Shown: positions 12,901 to 25,368 of the stretch, piece by piece
Layout of the letters: each line of letters begins with the position of its first letter
How positions within the stretch are numbered: position 1 is the stretch's first letter
Origin: Davidsoniella eucalypti
Taxonomy: Eukaryota > Ascomycota > Sordariomycetes > Microascales > Ceratocystidaceae
Length of the DNA: 64,000 nucleotides
NCBI GenBank assembly: GCA_004009845.1
Contig: RMBW01000029.1
Location: 124,001 to 188,000 of the forward strand
Direction of reading: 5' to 3'
The notes under the pieces: model-generated
Told to the model about the DNA's origin: nothing
The model's input: only the letters and a program-made list of their open reading frames with translations
The model's database searches: none
Translations under genes and position numbers: made by a program

Positions 12901-15900
12901 CAGCTTATGGCCACCGTTTTTTTTTCCCTTCCTCACTATTAACGCACTAATAAGAAACCCCAACCAAAGCTTCTACCTTGAACCCTTCGTCACTTGGTCT
13001 GTCCATTCGAGGCTTTCTGCTCTAAGCCTCCGGCCAAATGAAAAAAAAAGATAATGGCATAGCTCATCCTTCCCTGTTTTGTTCTCTGCCTTATCTAGTC
13101 CTAAGCTCTTCGAGTTTAGGTTTTGATACCTTTCGCGCCTTCCACTATATGGTCTTTCCATCTCTGTAACAAGCCTACATGATGTCCTCCCCTCCTTCAT
13201 CTCTTCCTTGTTAGTATACCTCTCTACCCGGTACATTGCGGTACTACCGTGCGGAGTATTTGAGTATCACGATATGACGGTCTATACTAAGACAAGTGAC
13301 ACTGCATTGGTCCAACAACGGCATGACAAGACATCCATTCTTGTGTGCGTGTATCATCTGGTTCGGCTGAGCTGACCGAAGCCAGCCTTGTTGGTAAGCA
13401 ATGCATTGGCTGTTCGCCCAACTGGGTTTGTCATTAATATCCCAATATTGGTGAAACATGGTGTTTCTGAATACTTGAGTTGTACAACATATTGCGGCAG
13501 TTCATAGGATATGCATGCCTACCTATGATATGTCCAGACCAAACTCTAATAGTTGGTTTATTGTATTGTCTTAAAAGCATCACTTTTAATATTAGCACAT
13601 TCTTTGACCCTAGGAAATGCAGTATAAAACAAAGTCTTCTTTGTTAGAACTCTATCTATTGTCATTGTGGGAAAGGCTTGGATGGAATCGAATATCAACC
13701 AGCAATGTGACACATGAAATAAATGAGACGATACATGTTTGTTGCATATCAGCCCAGCCTTTCTTCCACGAGACACAAGTCAAGTAAGTCTTATTGTTTA
13801 GTTTGGTTTTATCAAAAAATATTTAAACATACATAACATCGTTAAACATCGTAGGAGCATAATTGGAATGTTTCGAATAACTAAAAGGGTTAAAATATAT
13901 TAAATACATGTAGGGTTATGGAATGAGTACTTTAGAACAAACCCTAAGTTTATGCATTGACAATACTATTTCTATTTGGATCTTGATCCTAGACTACAAC
14001 GTCGACCTGTAAATAGAATTCTGAGTTGAGCGACATTTGAGTAAAAAACACAGTAACTCTATAAGTTTGTGATGTATAGACCGATTGTTACTTGATAGTG
14101 ACTGGATCTTCTGATAACTAAGCCATGATCTTTCATATATCTTTTTCTTGTATCGTCCATTGGCGATCAAATGAGCACACATCTTATCATAAAATGATAA
14201 GATACTTGACCGAATGACGTGCATGGATAAGCAGACAATATTCATGCAACCTCTTTTTCTTTCTTATATAGATCTCAGCTGTATGCCTTAATTGGACGTA
14301 TTACTGTGTTTGCAATCTTACGTACTCTCCATAGTAGTCGTAGTCATCAACCCAAAAGATAAGAAAGTTGCTATATAGCTAGTAAGTTGAACTGGCATCT
14401 TACTTGTAGATCTGTAAGCTTGTCAAACCCTTGTTGGTATTTTGAAGTTTTTTTGCCCCACCCACATCTGGGGACAAAAATAGTAGCACAGATAATTTTA
14501 TCTACTAACTAATTATAAAATGATCCATTCTCGGGGTGTTGGTTGCTTCCATACAAAGTGCTAGCCACACCGCTTACTACTAGTTATACGACTTTCCAAG
14601 CCATCTATGCAATGTAATATCATGGGAGAGCATATGTATATGTGCATATATAAATATATCTGTGGGTTATCATAGTAGAAAGTGCCAATTAAAGGAGTCG
14701 GTGCTGTGTTTCAGGGTGTGTACGTGCTGGTGCCCTAACTACATATACATATACTATCAGGCAAACGGATGAGAAAGTCCGTGATAACACAACGTATGGT
14801 ATTGCACTATATGTATATATGTATACATTTTTACTGCCTAATGGTACTCTCTATATGGGTATAACCCCATATTATCATTTCCGTGCTGGGTGGAGTGTAC
14901 ACACAAGGCAAGGTCAAAAAAAAACCACACCGGAAAGACCGTGCTTGTTATTGAGTGGGATGTTCTGCCCACATATCATTTCGTTTGTGGGTAAATAAAG
15001 AAAGAAGTAGAGATCCAAATAGACTTTAGCACTGCTTCATAGCCTAGTTGGAGTTCATGTAGGTGGTATTAGAGATGATGATGGATGAGAAGTTTTTTTG
15101 ACATTGTGGATGGTTTAAGAGACTCGAGATGGAATACGAAATCCGAACGGACTAACCATAGGTCTCATTCTCAAATATGCCGTGTTTTCTAAATATATGA
15201 TTTATTCGATCTGATCGATGTGCCTTTTTCTTTTCTTCATGCTTTGCATCTTGGTAACACTGGTACCTTGGTCACTAGTAGCGTACCGCACCGACGAGGA
15301 TAGCAAGTAAAAGAACATGACACGGCGAAGAAGAAAGAGCTAACTTGTTTGAAAATCGAGTCATGAATGGTTTTATAATTGCACACTCCGAGTTACCGTA
15401 TACAAGATATACAAGAGCGAGACAGTAACATGAAAGTGGCAATTTGAGATGCAAGAGTGACACGAGCAGAAGAACAAACAGATAGACAGTGAAAAGGACG
15501 ACAAGATACGGATTCACGTAGTAGAAAACGTAACCACGACGTTGTATCGATGAAATAGCACTGTATAGAAGGCAGGACAGCGAAATGGTACTACTCACTC
15601 ATGCAAATTGATGGCGTGAGGCCAAGAGAGATGATAAAACAAAAGCTATATGAAGGAGAACACAAAAAAGCTAGAATGATTATAATGAGTTGTAGTATTT
15701 TGCTAGACTGTAAAGAGTTGCCTCTGTTTGTTAAGCAATATGTATGATGGTTTATATATGCAGCTATGTGGAATATCTGTTCGGAATGCTGACTAAATAG
15801 TACAATGAGTGTGAAGAACAGGAATATAGTATATGAGAGACATGAAAGGATATAAAAACAAATTTGTGGATAGATGTGCACAAACAAAACGGAGCGGATA

Positions 15901-16793
15901 AAGACAAAGTCGTACGAAGATATCTCGTGAGGGAAGAGAAGAGGAAGGTAGATCGGGGAAAGCTTTCGACAGACAAAAAGTGAAGTATATACATCAGGTG
16001 AGGTGACTTGGGCACCGAGAAAACCAACATACAAATGATGACTGTTCCTCTTGCCACACACCCCGAGATCGTGAGCTTCATATTCATCCATGGCATGGAG
16101 TTGAGGCCAAGAGATAAAACGATGCTACGATTGAAAGGCGAGCCGACCGTACTGTTGCCTTTGTACATGTTCCATATCAGCCGAGTTGGAACAGAAGAAC
16201 GCAAAAGCCCCCTCGATAGTGGAGCATAGAAAGAACAAGAAAAAGAGTAAAAAAAACAAAAAAAAAACAAAGCCCATATATAAAGAGTCAGGATGAGAGT
16301 TGTAATTGCGAGTCTGCAATGCACTGTTCCTCAATGGGCTTTTAAGGAGTTTTCTCCTGTTCCTATATGTTTGTCGAGCCCACATCTCGGGCCAAGGAGT
16401 AGACATGAATCTATTTTTTCTCTTCTGGTTTTGGAAAATGATGGTTTGTTGATCGTTGGATTTACTATATTGATAATATGTATTTAAACAAAAAAAGAAA
16501 CTCCCTGAAGCAAAACAAATAGGCAATGCTCATGGTAATGTTTCTTGGCGCTCGGTTTTCTGCATGCCCTCGCGGCCCATGATATATTTTTTATGTATTC
16601 TTGAAATTTCGTGCTGTTGAAACCGTGCTTTTTTTTTTAAAATAAGAGGGGGGTAGTAGGCATTTGGGAATAAGTTCGTAGTAGATTTTTTGCGAAATAA
16701 AGAGTGTAAAGGGAGGTAAAAGTGTATATATGACAAGAATATTATGGAGTAGAGATGGCAAGATAGAAGAGTTGAATCGTATCTGGGCTGGTT
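9997..16793. other. Long gene-free region, 6.8 kb
   Basis: No gene can be supported on either strand. Positions 9997-10140 are the immediate upstream region of the - strand membrane-protein gene. A CT-rich stretch on the + strand at about 11100-12060 looks like transcribed leader sequence but leads into no coding exon I can find. Positions 13500-15200 are AT-rich with tatata-type tracts. Frames of 100-190 codons at 15590-16530 on the - strand are hydrophobic and cysteine-poor readings of A/G-rich sequence, and probably lie in the 3' UTR of the Ecl1-family gene or beyond it. Confidence 0.45.
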
Positions 16794-17692
16794 TTATCGA
16801 CTAAGCATGGGAGTGACAAGGTCGATGCTCTTAGGACGATAACCACGGCGAGGAAGTTGACGATCTGGGCCATCAACAGAGGCAGGAGCATTGTAGTAAC
16901 CGTAACTGCTGTTGTATTGGTGGTTGGCAGTGCCAGCTGGGTCATAGGTGCTGGATAGGAAGCCAGAGGGAGCACCGTAGTTGAACGAAGTGCTAGGGCT
17001 AGTGGCATGTGAATGACTGGGCCAGAAGCTGCTAACTGACTCATCGGGCGAGTGAGGGCTGGGGGGCTGGATAGACAGCGATCTCATAGCCGACGATAGA
17101 GAAGAAGTGTTCTGGTGGTATGAGGTCGCAGTGGCATCGGGTGACATGGGCGGCGAAGTTGAGTAATATTTCGAGGTGGGCCGAGATGGTGATGCGCGAG
17201 GGATGATATCACGATGCGGGTCTTCCATGGTGGACACATATGACGAGGAGCGGAATGAGCGGCCATAGTCTATCAAAGACAGCTTAGCAGTGCTGGAGGA
17301 CTGATCCTGGTGTTGGCAGGTATCGGAGCAGTATAGCTGGCGCTCGTTGGCGTCATAGAATTGCTTTTCGCAGTTCATGCTAGTGGTAGGAAGGGTTGCT
17401 GTGTTAGTGTAATTGTTACGACATAGCAGAAAATGGCCAGAGAGCGGAATACGGGTAGCAGCTTGCGATTAGTGGTCTAGACTTACCAGAACTGAGGGAA
17501 GCTTTCATGCTCGTTCGACTTCCATTCGTCGTCGTTCATCTGGCGTTCCCGCTCGCGAGGGCTCTTGCCGAGCTTGCGGATATCCTTGGAGCTAGACTTG
17601 CGGTGCTTGGTGACCATGGAAAGTTCCGAAGGAATCTTGCGCATGTCGGTGGCGGATGTCTGGCCCGACCTTCTGCGGACGTGGTGCGGCAT
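16794..17692 (-). CDS. Ecl1-family (life-span regulatory factor) zinc-binding protein
   Basis: Two exons on the - strand, 17692-17487 and 17379-16794, encode 263 residues. The donor GTAAG at 17486 and a CTAG acceptor split a cysteine codon (TG+C). The splice creates FPQFCMNCEKQF near residues 65-76, followed by LYCSDTC, which is the Cys-x2-Cys...Cys-x3-Cys signature of the Ecl1/Ecl2/Ecl3 family. The N-terminus (RRRS..., HRKSSSKD) is basic. The C-terminal two thirds are Ser/Pro/Tyr-rich and probably disordered. In fission yeast, Ecl1-type proteins extend chronological life span and respond to zinc and sulfur limitation; fungal members are longer, as here. An in-frame ATG exists upstream at 17821, but the MPHHVRRRS start at 17692 is favoured because upstream residues read like a CT-rich leader. 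Confidence 0.82.
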
Positions 17693-20600
17693 TGTGGACG
17701 AAGAGTAGGAGGAGGGACAGAGGACTGGGCTTGAAGAGCGACAATCGTCAAGAAGAAAGAAGGAAGGGGGAAAGGAGCACAGACGACGAAGACTTATAAG
17801 TTCGCGGTGCAGTGAGTACAATGTGTGGGTGGGGGGAGAAATTTATAAAGAACGTTTCTAAGCCAAGCCAACAACGAGAACAGCGGCAACGGTATAGATC
17901 GCAGTTGGGTTGCTGTAGGCTCTAAGCCACAGATGACCCAAGCTTATGGTGTGTAAGTGAGCTTCGATCTCGTCTCAACTATGGCCCCGTGGTAACAGTC
18001 GCAGCACTGTGGGAGGTTCGTTGGTCAATGCAGGAAAATTTTTCCTTGTTTATCAGTATTCTGAGCCTTCTCAGTTCGAAGCAAAGACAAAGAACCCAAA
18101 AGGCTGATAGAGCAATCGTCGAGTACACAAGGGTGTAGCGAAGCTTGGGTTTAAGACTAAGTTGAAGAGAGGAAGCTATAATGCGACTCCTCTGTGGCGA
18201 ATTTAGCTGTTTTTGGCGGGTTTCTTGAAAAACAAAACTAAATCTGGCGTATATGGAGCAGATATTGTCAACAATAGCGAGCTAACCAGCAAGGCTAATC
18301 GGGGTTTTTTATGAGTACTGGAGCGGATTGAGCAAGGTCTTGAACAAGGCCCTGACAGATGGCGACAGTAAGAGTACCGCAATCGAAACCGAGAATGTAA
18401 GGTGGGTGGGCAGTGAGTGGATTCTATCTTTGGATGATGGAACAGGTGGTTGAAATGCAAACACGAGCAACCAAGCGTGATAATAGAGGATATGGGTCGT
18501 AGGCGTAGGCAAGGGAACAGATATATGGGTTGTTCGACGAGCACTGGACGTGAAAAACGAGAAGGTATCTATCTGTCTGGGAGAAACAAGATGGGTGTTA
18601 GCTGGTTTTATCATCTGGGATATAGAGAGCGCCGATCAGACCAGGTGGAGTTGCAGCTAGTTCTTGGCTGGGCCTGTAAGGTAAAGTCGTGGTCGCAAAA
18701 GAAGTTGACGAGGCCACTGGCAGCACTAGTCGTAGCGGTGCGACTCTGGGGGCATGATACAAGTCGAAATAGCGTACGGAGGGTGTTACGGTATCAAAGA
18801 GTGGGTAGGAGAGGCTAGGAAGAGGGGCATTTGCGCCATAGGGAGCAGAACAGCATCTTTGCAGTAGCATAAGCGCTATAGTAGCCAAGACAGGTCGGGC
18901 TAGTGCAACTAAGTACAGCTAAGTAAGCTCGGCCGCCAAGCCAAGCCGTAGCCAAGCAAGTAGCAGAAAGTAGCAGAACATGGAAACAAGACAAGGCAAA
19001 GCTTGCAAGGGGTGTGCATAAAAAAAAACACGGTGTTGCTGACGCTACAGGAAGTCCAGAAAACTTACTATTTGCTGATGTACTGCTAACAACTAGAGAA
19101 GATAGAGAGGGAGGCCCGCCTTTTTTTTGTTGATGAAGTCGATCGATAAGAGAAAAAAACAGTCCAACGGGCGTTTTATGATTTGAGAAAGCCGAAGGAA
19201 CTGTCGACAAGGCCCTTAAATCGATAAACAGACCGAGAAGAAGACGATGGAAACCGAGCAGCGAGACAGAAAGATAGAAAGCCAAAGAGGCAGAGATAGT
19301 TATGATAGACAAGCACAAGGCCAGGCTTAGGATTCACAAAGGGTCGTATGGACAGAGCAGGAAAGGAAGAGGCTAGCGATAGAACCCAAAGAAGAAAAAG
19401 AAGAAAGAAAACAAAAGAGGAAGAAGAACCAGAAGAGCTAAAAACTCAGATGGGAAGATGGCGGCTTATGAAGCCAGAAATGTCGGCATAACCTCTGATA
19501 TGTTCTAATTCGCACATTGAGACTCACAACTAGAGAGATAGCGCCATGGGCCCCGATTTGATACTTATTGGGTTGTTTATGTATCGTCAACTTACCACAT
19601 TATACATGGTCCGAATTTCAATAGGCGATGCTCGTGGGGTATCTACTAAAACTCGATATACCATACAGGAACTAAAATACGCCATTACCCTGATGGCAAC
19701 TCTGATGTTAAATTTGCGAAAATGGCCTTCTCCAGTTCTGCTATATCCTTTATCCGACCAGGGCCCTGTTATCAGGCATGTATAAAGTGGGGTATAAGGT
19801 TGTATGAGCAAAATGAATATATTTACAACTACTGCCTATAACTCTAGTAGGTAATACTAGGCCGGCTTGTTACCTAGTAGAGAAAAGAAAAATTACAGCA
19901 AACCTCGTTCTAGCAGTTCGATCCAGAGGCAAAGATGCCAAACATCTCATAGGGCCATGAGTCTGTTGCGTACAAAGCGCTGATTGCGATTCCGACGTCG
20001 GACATCTTGTTGATCTTGTCATGATTTTTGCATGTGCGGAGACGGAGGCATAGCCTTGGTAGACACCTATGATTTACATTTGGGCACGATGATAGAGAAA
20101 TGCATCAAAAAGAAAGGCATGATAGGGAGATAGCACAATATAGTGGATAGATAGCGAATTGAAGACAAGGGCGTGCGTGTATCGAGAATGTGTCAAGTAG
20201 TGGTAGAGAAAATAGGGCAGCTCGGGAAATATTGAGAGCCAGCCCAAGTAAACCAGCCAAGAGGAAATAAGCAGACAGACAGGAAAATCCCGTCCTGTCC
20301 TGCTAGTCTTGTTCTGTAGTGGCTTCCTTGGGCGATAACAGAGTTGGTGTGGGTTGAACTTGATTGGCTTATTTTCCGGTAGCCCAAGCACGCAAGAAAT
20401 TCTACGGCGCTCTGTAGCCAATCACCAGTAAAGAAGCCCTTCTCTTCTATCCTGTTCTATTATTTTCCAGTCTATTGTAGCCTGCCTCCGTACGATTTTT
20501 TATTTCACCAACCACAGGCCGCAAAGCAGCAACACGGGGCCGTTTTCAGTTGTCCGATTTAGGTGTAGTTGCACTCTTTGTATGTATATGGAAATATATA

Positions 20601-23600
20601 TAAAAACTATATATATATAATACGCCTAGGCCTAGTCTGCCGGTGTCCCTCTACGGCTCCTACTAGACATACTGGAAAACTTGAAAATATTCTCCATAAC
20701 CGAGACGATGTCCCAAGACTCCCCCTTTGAATCGTGCCGCAGAACAAAGGAGAGCCGAAAGAAAAACTTTGACGGCCTCTGCTGTCCCGCAACGAAGGGG
20801 GTAGGCTTGGTCCGAGTTATTAGTTAAAAGTTCGTTATTCCGACCTTCCTTCACCGCCGGTGTCTGGATGGTGACTTGTGCAGTATCCAAGCTACATAAT
20901 CTGTGTCAGAAGAAAAAAACAATTAGTGTCAAAGCTCGCTGTGACATTCTCATTTAGGGGGTGTTGACCCTGCCCTGGAAAGCCATGCTATGGATACTCC
21001 GTAGAGCTCACACAAGAATGGCAAATATCGCAATCTTTCCATGTGTTTCCGAGACGATCTGAAGCAGAAAATCAAGATTGAACAAGATACGAACCTTGGA
21101 TGTTCACGATACTTTTGTAGCCATATGTAGTCAATATATGAAGACGCCACGAGAACCCGGCTGGCCTATCTTAGCAAGGCTCCCCGGGCTTATTTAGAAC
21201 CATCCAGGTGCTTCATTTAGCTATTTGCTTGTATCGACGACTCAACAACTTAGCCTGTATATTGCCCTGGAATGGCCCCGTCTATCAAGGTTGGCCATTG
21301 ACCGTGTCAGACCAGACAGGCTCTAGTTTACATATTGTATATCATCACATCATTCGCAATAGCGCTGACAGCAAGTCATCCATTCGACTATTAGACTACG
21401 TTATATTGCACGTGTTTCTCGCCATCAAAGGCGAGCTTCCTCCCGCCATTCCTGCACCAATGAGCAAGAATTACTCGGATCTTTTGTCTTTCCCTTTCCA
21501 TTAGTACCCAGAAGGAGAAACACGAGTTTGCATTAAAGCATCTATCTGTACATGGCAGAATCGCCCACACGGGTATTTTGTAAAAACTAATGGAATTAGT
21601 GAAGTTGAGATGTTGCCTGGAAGCTATCTTGATGCCAACTACATAGAAAAAAAGTATGAAAAAGAGACGATACTTCAAGCCTTCGCTTCGGCCACCTCAC
21701 TGCAACTATATGGTTACCGAGATCCATAATGGACGCTCCCGCGTAGCATCCAGCCAGTCAACCCAAAGGATAAGTAGTAACTGCACCGCGCCGTGGATTT
21801 GGGTTATCAGCAGCAACATATATGTGGTTGTATATTTCTAGTGTTTCTCCCGATATGGCTACAGCAGCTTAACGCTTGTAAGCGGTGAGAAATCTAGACG
21901 CCATGGCGTAAGACAACTACATGTGTGTAGATACTAAAAACGAAAAGTAGTAACCAAGTTGTTGTAGGATTCTGGCTACGGTCAGTCACTCCAGGGGAAC
22001 AGTAGCCGGTTAAGCAGAATGGCAACATGGCAACTTTCAGGCTGCTCAGGTCGGCATATTTAGTCTGACAATAATATATGAAGCGTGTATATTTACGTAT
22101 CTTGTGTTGTTCGTGGTCCTTTAGTATACCTTCTCAAGACATAATAGCCGCATTTGCGTCGTATTTAACCATTCCCTCTTCTTACCTTTGTACTAGTACA
22201 TCTGTACTTACTTACATAGATACTTGCAATATATCTTGTACAAAAAAATACAAAAAGGCAAAACTTGCAAATAATTAAAAAATATGCAGGAGCTACTATT
22301 ATGGATTTCACAAATAAACCCCAGAAATTCATATCAAACGTGCTATATATGTAAGTGGACGGATAGGCTGTGCGGTTTAGGTTTTGGGCAAAGACAGGCA
22401 TAATTTTATCCTAGGTGTTGCATATTCAACCAAGTTATCTTCTAGTACAGCCTGACCGTATACGCCTACAACTACAGATAACTACATGGTTATCTATAAA
22501 GATATTCGACTTCTTATCACTGACTCCTAGTACTACATTCAAAGTAAAACCATGCGGCCAGGTACATACAGATATATACGATGTCATGACTTAATAAGGC
22601 AATTCCACGCAGACAGACATCCTGAAATCTGCACTTAGTAAACCTCGGCTTGGAGTTCTAAATAGCCCGATACTTGTGTCCGTACACTAACAAATTAGGC
22701 GTATACCAGGGAGAACTCCCTTCTTGACCTGCTTCCCCGCTCAACAACATATCACAAGTGACCACAAAAAGGAAATTTCCACTGCCCTGATGCATGAATT
22801 AACTACATCGTATTGTTCTGCTTCAAGGAAGACCCGGAATCGGGCCATAATGGCGTCAAGGCAAGACACAATGTCTATTACAGTCTTTTGATATTATTAA
22901 TTTACGAAGGCTGTTCTTGGTAGAAGAAACATGGTCCATTCATCGTCATCGCCGCCTCACATGTTTAGCCAGCTGCATGAGACACCATGTTTGACTTCTA
23001 TTGGCTACTGTGAGCTTGCTGTGGTACCCATAGCATCATTGTTCTTTGCTCTCCTTATGTACAGCACTCCAGCGTAACGAAGATGGAGGACAAGAAAGCA
23101 AAACGTGGTGAATACTGACTCGTCTATGGGAGTCTATGGGAGTCTGTGGGGTGCAATATAAAGTCTCGAAGTTCGCTCAGAATGTAGGAATGCTTTTAGT
23201 GACTAGAGTGAGCTAAACACAGGGCATGTCCCCAAATCTCTCAGAGTTGAAGGAGCTTCTGTAATGTCTTATGCACCGTACGTTTTGGAGACCCAGGCCC
23301 TGATACATACTATTTGTGTGGTATGTATGTAAGTATGTGCAGATCTTTTATTGATAATGATACTCTAATCTGCTCTAGTAACATAAGATGATGCAGCGTA
23401 TTTCCTAGTCTTTTTTTTACAATTAGTTTCCTACTTCTCCAGACTTTCCGGTTATGACGGGGGTATTTCTACGGAGGTGGTCCGAGGCCTTATATCTGCC
23501 GTGGCCGAGATTGATTCCTTTCCAGCCAGATTCAACTGGCGGTGGTTTGAGTGGCTTTTTCACTACTGATCGGAATATAACCATCGGGTGCTCGTGTTTG

Positions 23601-24919
23601 GTCCATCTATTGACGGTTTAACTGCCGCAAAGTATGTATTAGTATACCCAAAAGCATTGCGTGCGCTGCTACCATAGTTCCACTGATGTCTTCATCCTCT
23701 ACTAAGCCACCCTCTCATTTCAGGTCAAGATGATAAGTAGCACCAAGGCTTCTCCAACTAGTATCTCCAATCCACGTTGCATGCATGTTTTGGCTAACAA
23801 TTGCTGAGGGTTTATCCTGCCTCATGACGGCCCAGTCGTACAACAACAGCATACGAAGACACTGGCGACAGCAATATGGCGGCCTGAAACTCCGATGGAG
23901 AAAGAAAAAGATTACTAGATCCAACTATCCAACTATCCATCAAGGAGACCTAGGCCACGCCACAAACATCCGCAGTGGATTCTGATTCTGTGGGTAGCTT
24001 GAAAACGACAAAGAAACAAACGAGGCTCCATACAAAGCGGCAGAGATTTCACGGCTTGGGAGTTTGAATCGAGCTAAAGAAACAAAAACATGAGCACCCC
24101 ATCGGTTTATTTATATATCATTTTACGTCTTTATGTAGCACCCCACAGAAGTAGCTAATAGAAACCCAAATCTCCTGGTCATGTGCTCGTTCGCTCAGGG
24201 TTTCGGGTATCTAGGACCTGGATAGACGGGATATAGTACAAAAATAAACAGCGGAAATCTATAAGTTTAGTTTACTGACTAATACAGTTAGTACATATAT
24301 GGCCAATAAATGAGACAAGAAACGCCCGACCATGCACGACTTACCAAAAGTTCATACGGCGTAATGATGAAGTTTGGTCTCGGCCGACCATACGCATCTT
24401 ATTTCTCTATAGACCAGACATTCTCTCATCTAGACTAACTAACAGATGGCAAGTATTGGAATAATTCGTGATCCCCATACCATTCAAATAATAAACAATG
24501 TAGCAGAACAACGTTGTAAATAGCGATCATCCAGTCGGTGGTCTCATTACGAAAGATCCTCCATCCTACGACGACTTTACCCTCTTGTCTGCCCAGACAT
24601 TCCGTTGTTTTTCTGTATTCAGGCTCGTTTCATATATAGGAGGTTGGAAAGAAAGTCGGTAGTCATATTGAAAATAAATAATATACTAAATTAAATTATT
24701 CACGCACCAAAACAGCAAGAGGCAATTCAGATAGTCATCTACTCGCCATAAAAGGGCGGCATGTTGATGTTATGACTATGGAAAATACAGATCAAATCAG
24801 ATAATAGAAACAACACAAGTCCACATGATCTATTCACTACAGTGACACCATACTACTGACTATCAGGCCAATACTAATCGATGTGATGGTACCGAATGTA
24901 GTAGGCTAAACTTGCTCAT
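17693..24919. other. Gene-free upstream region of the Ecl1-family gene, 7.2 kb
   Basis: No coding gene can be supported. The first 1.5 kb upstream of the Ecl1-family start probably contains its promoter and leader. A 167-codon - strand frame at 18815-19318 is only a hydrophobic reading of A/G-rich sequence. Around 20580-20630 there is a short TA-rich microsatellite. Around 23120-23155 the 10-mer tatgggagtc is repeated nearly three times in tandem. The rest is AT-rich sequence with short frames. Confidence 0.45.
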
Positions 24920-24926
24920 ATCGAAA

Positions 24927-25053
24927 GGGCCTTTGTACTTTAGCACCGCACATTGGTACTTTAGCACAAATAATAGGGAGTCTTCAACAAAAGGTACTTG
25001 GCTCACAAAAATCCAAGTACTCCTCACTTAGTCTTCAAAGCTGCCAGCTGGCA
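24927..25053 (+). repeat. Left terminal inverted repeat of the MITE
   Basis: It pairs with 25247-25361. Shared blocks include AGCACCGCA, AGCACAAATAA, AAAAGGTACTT, AAGTACTCCT and AGCTGGCA. Indels of 1-10 bases separate the two arms. Confidence 0.85.
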
Positions 25054-25246
25054 GAATACGTTTTTTTATTAATCTTATAGAGCTATGTTGAACGTCGGAC
25101 TCAGCCAGAGAGCAGCATCACATATGATTGATGAGGAATATGATATAATGTATCCTGTATGTAAAAAAAAAAAAAAAAAAAATTGATCTCGATTGAAGAA
25201 AGTGTAGTTTTTTTCAATATGGTGAAATAAAGCATGTCTGGCACAT

Positions 25247-25361
25247 TGCCAGCTGTCAGCTTTCTGAAGGAGTACTTCGTATTTTGTGGGGCTAAGTACC
25301 TTTTGAAGACCCGTTATTTGTGCTGAAGTACTAATCTGCGGTGCTGGAGTACAAAGTCCCC
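25247..25361 (-). repeat. Right terminal inverted repeat of the MITE
   Basis: The reverse complement aligns with 24927-25053. At several places this arm keeps CCAG or TCAG where the left arm has TTAG, that is C in one arm and T in the other before A. Confidence 0.85.
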
Positions 25362-25368
25362 ATCGAAA

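Larger units (their letters stand above)
24927..25361. mobile_element. MITE-like non-autonomous DNA transposon, 435 bp
   Basis: The two ends are long inverted repeats of each other: 24927-25053 and the complement of 25247-25361 match with a few substitutions and small gaps (about 85% by eye). Both tips begin with GGG and then CTTTGTAC. The sub-terminal box GTACTTTAGCAC occurs twice at the left and as GTACTCCAGCAC and GTACTTCAGCAC at the right. The element is flanked by ATCGAAA at 24920-24926 and again at 25362-25368, a 7-bp target-site duplication (8 bp if one mismatch is allowed). The core has no coding capacity and includes a 20-base A-run at 25163-25182. The size, inverted repeats and duplication fit a MITE; an 8-bp duplication would suggest hAT. 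Confidence 0.85.

Noticed and set aside
15764..16324. 186-codon hydrophobic frame on the - strand
   Set aside because: It overlaps another long frame in a different phase. Both arise from A/G-rich + strand sequence downstream of the Ecl1-family gene.
18815..19318. 167-codon hydrophobic frame on the - strand
   Set aside because: It is a translation of pyrimidine-rich sequence with Ser/Leu/Phe bias and no domain, typical of a leader or promoter read in frame.
25163..25182. A-run inside the MITE as a retroposon tail
   Set aside because: No direct repeat flanks it, so it is treated as a simple homopolymer in the MITE core.
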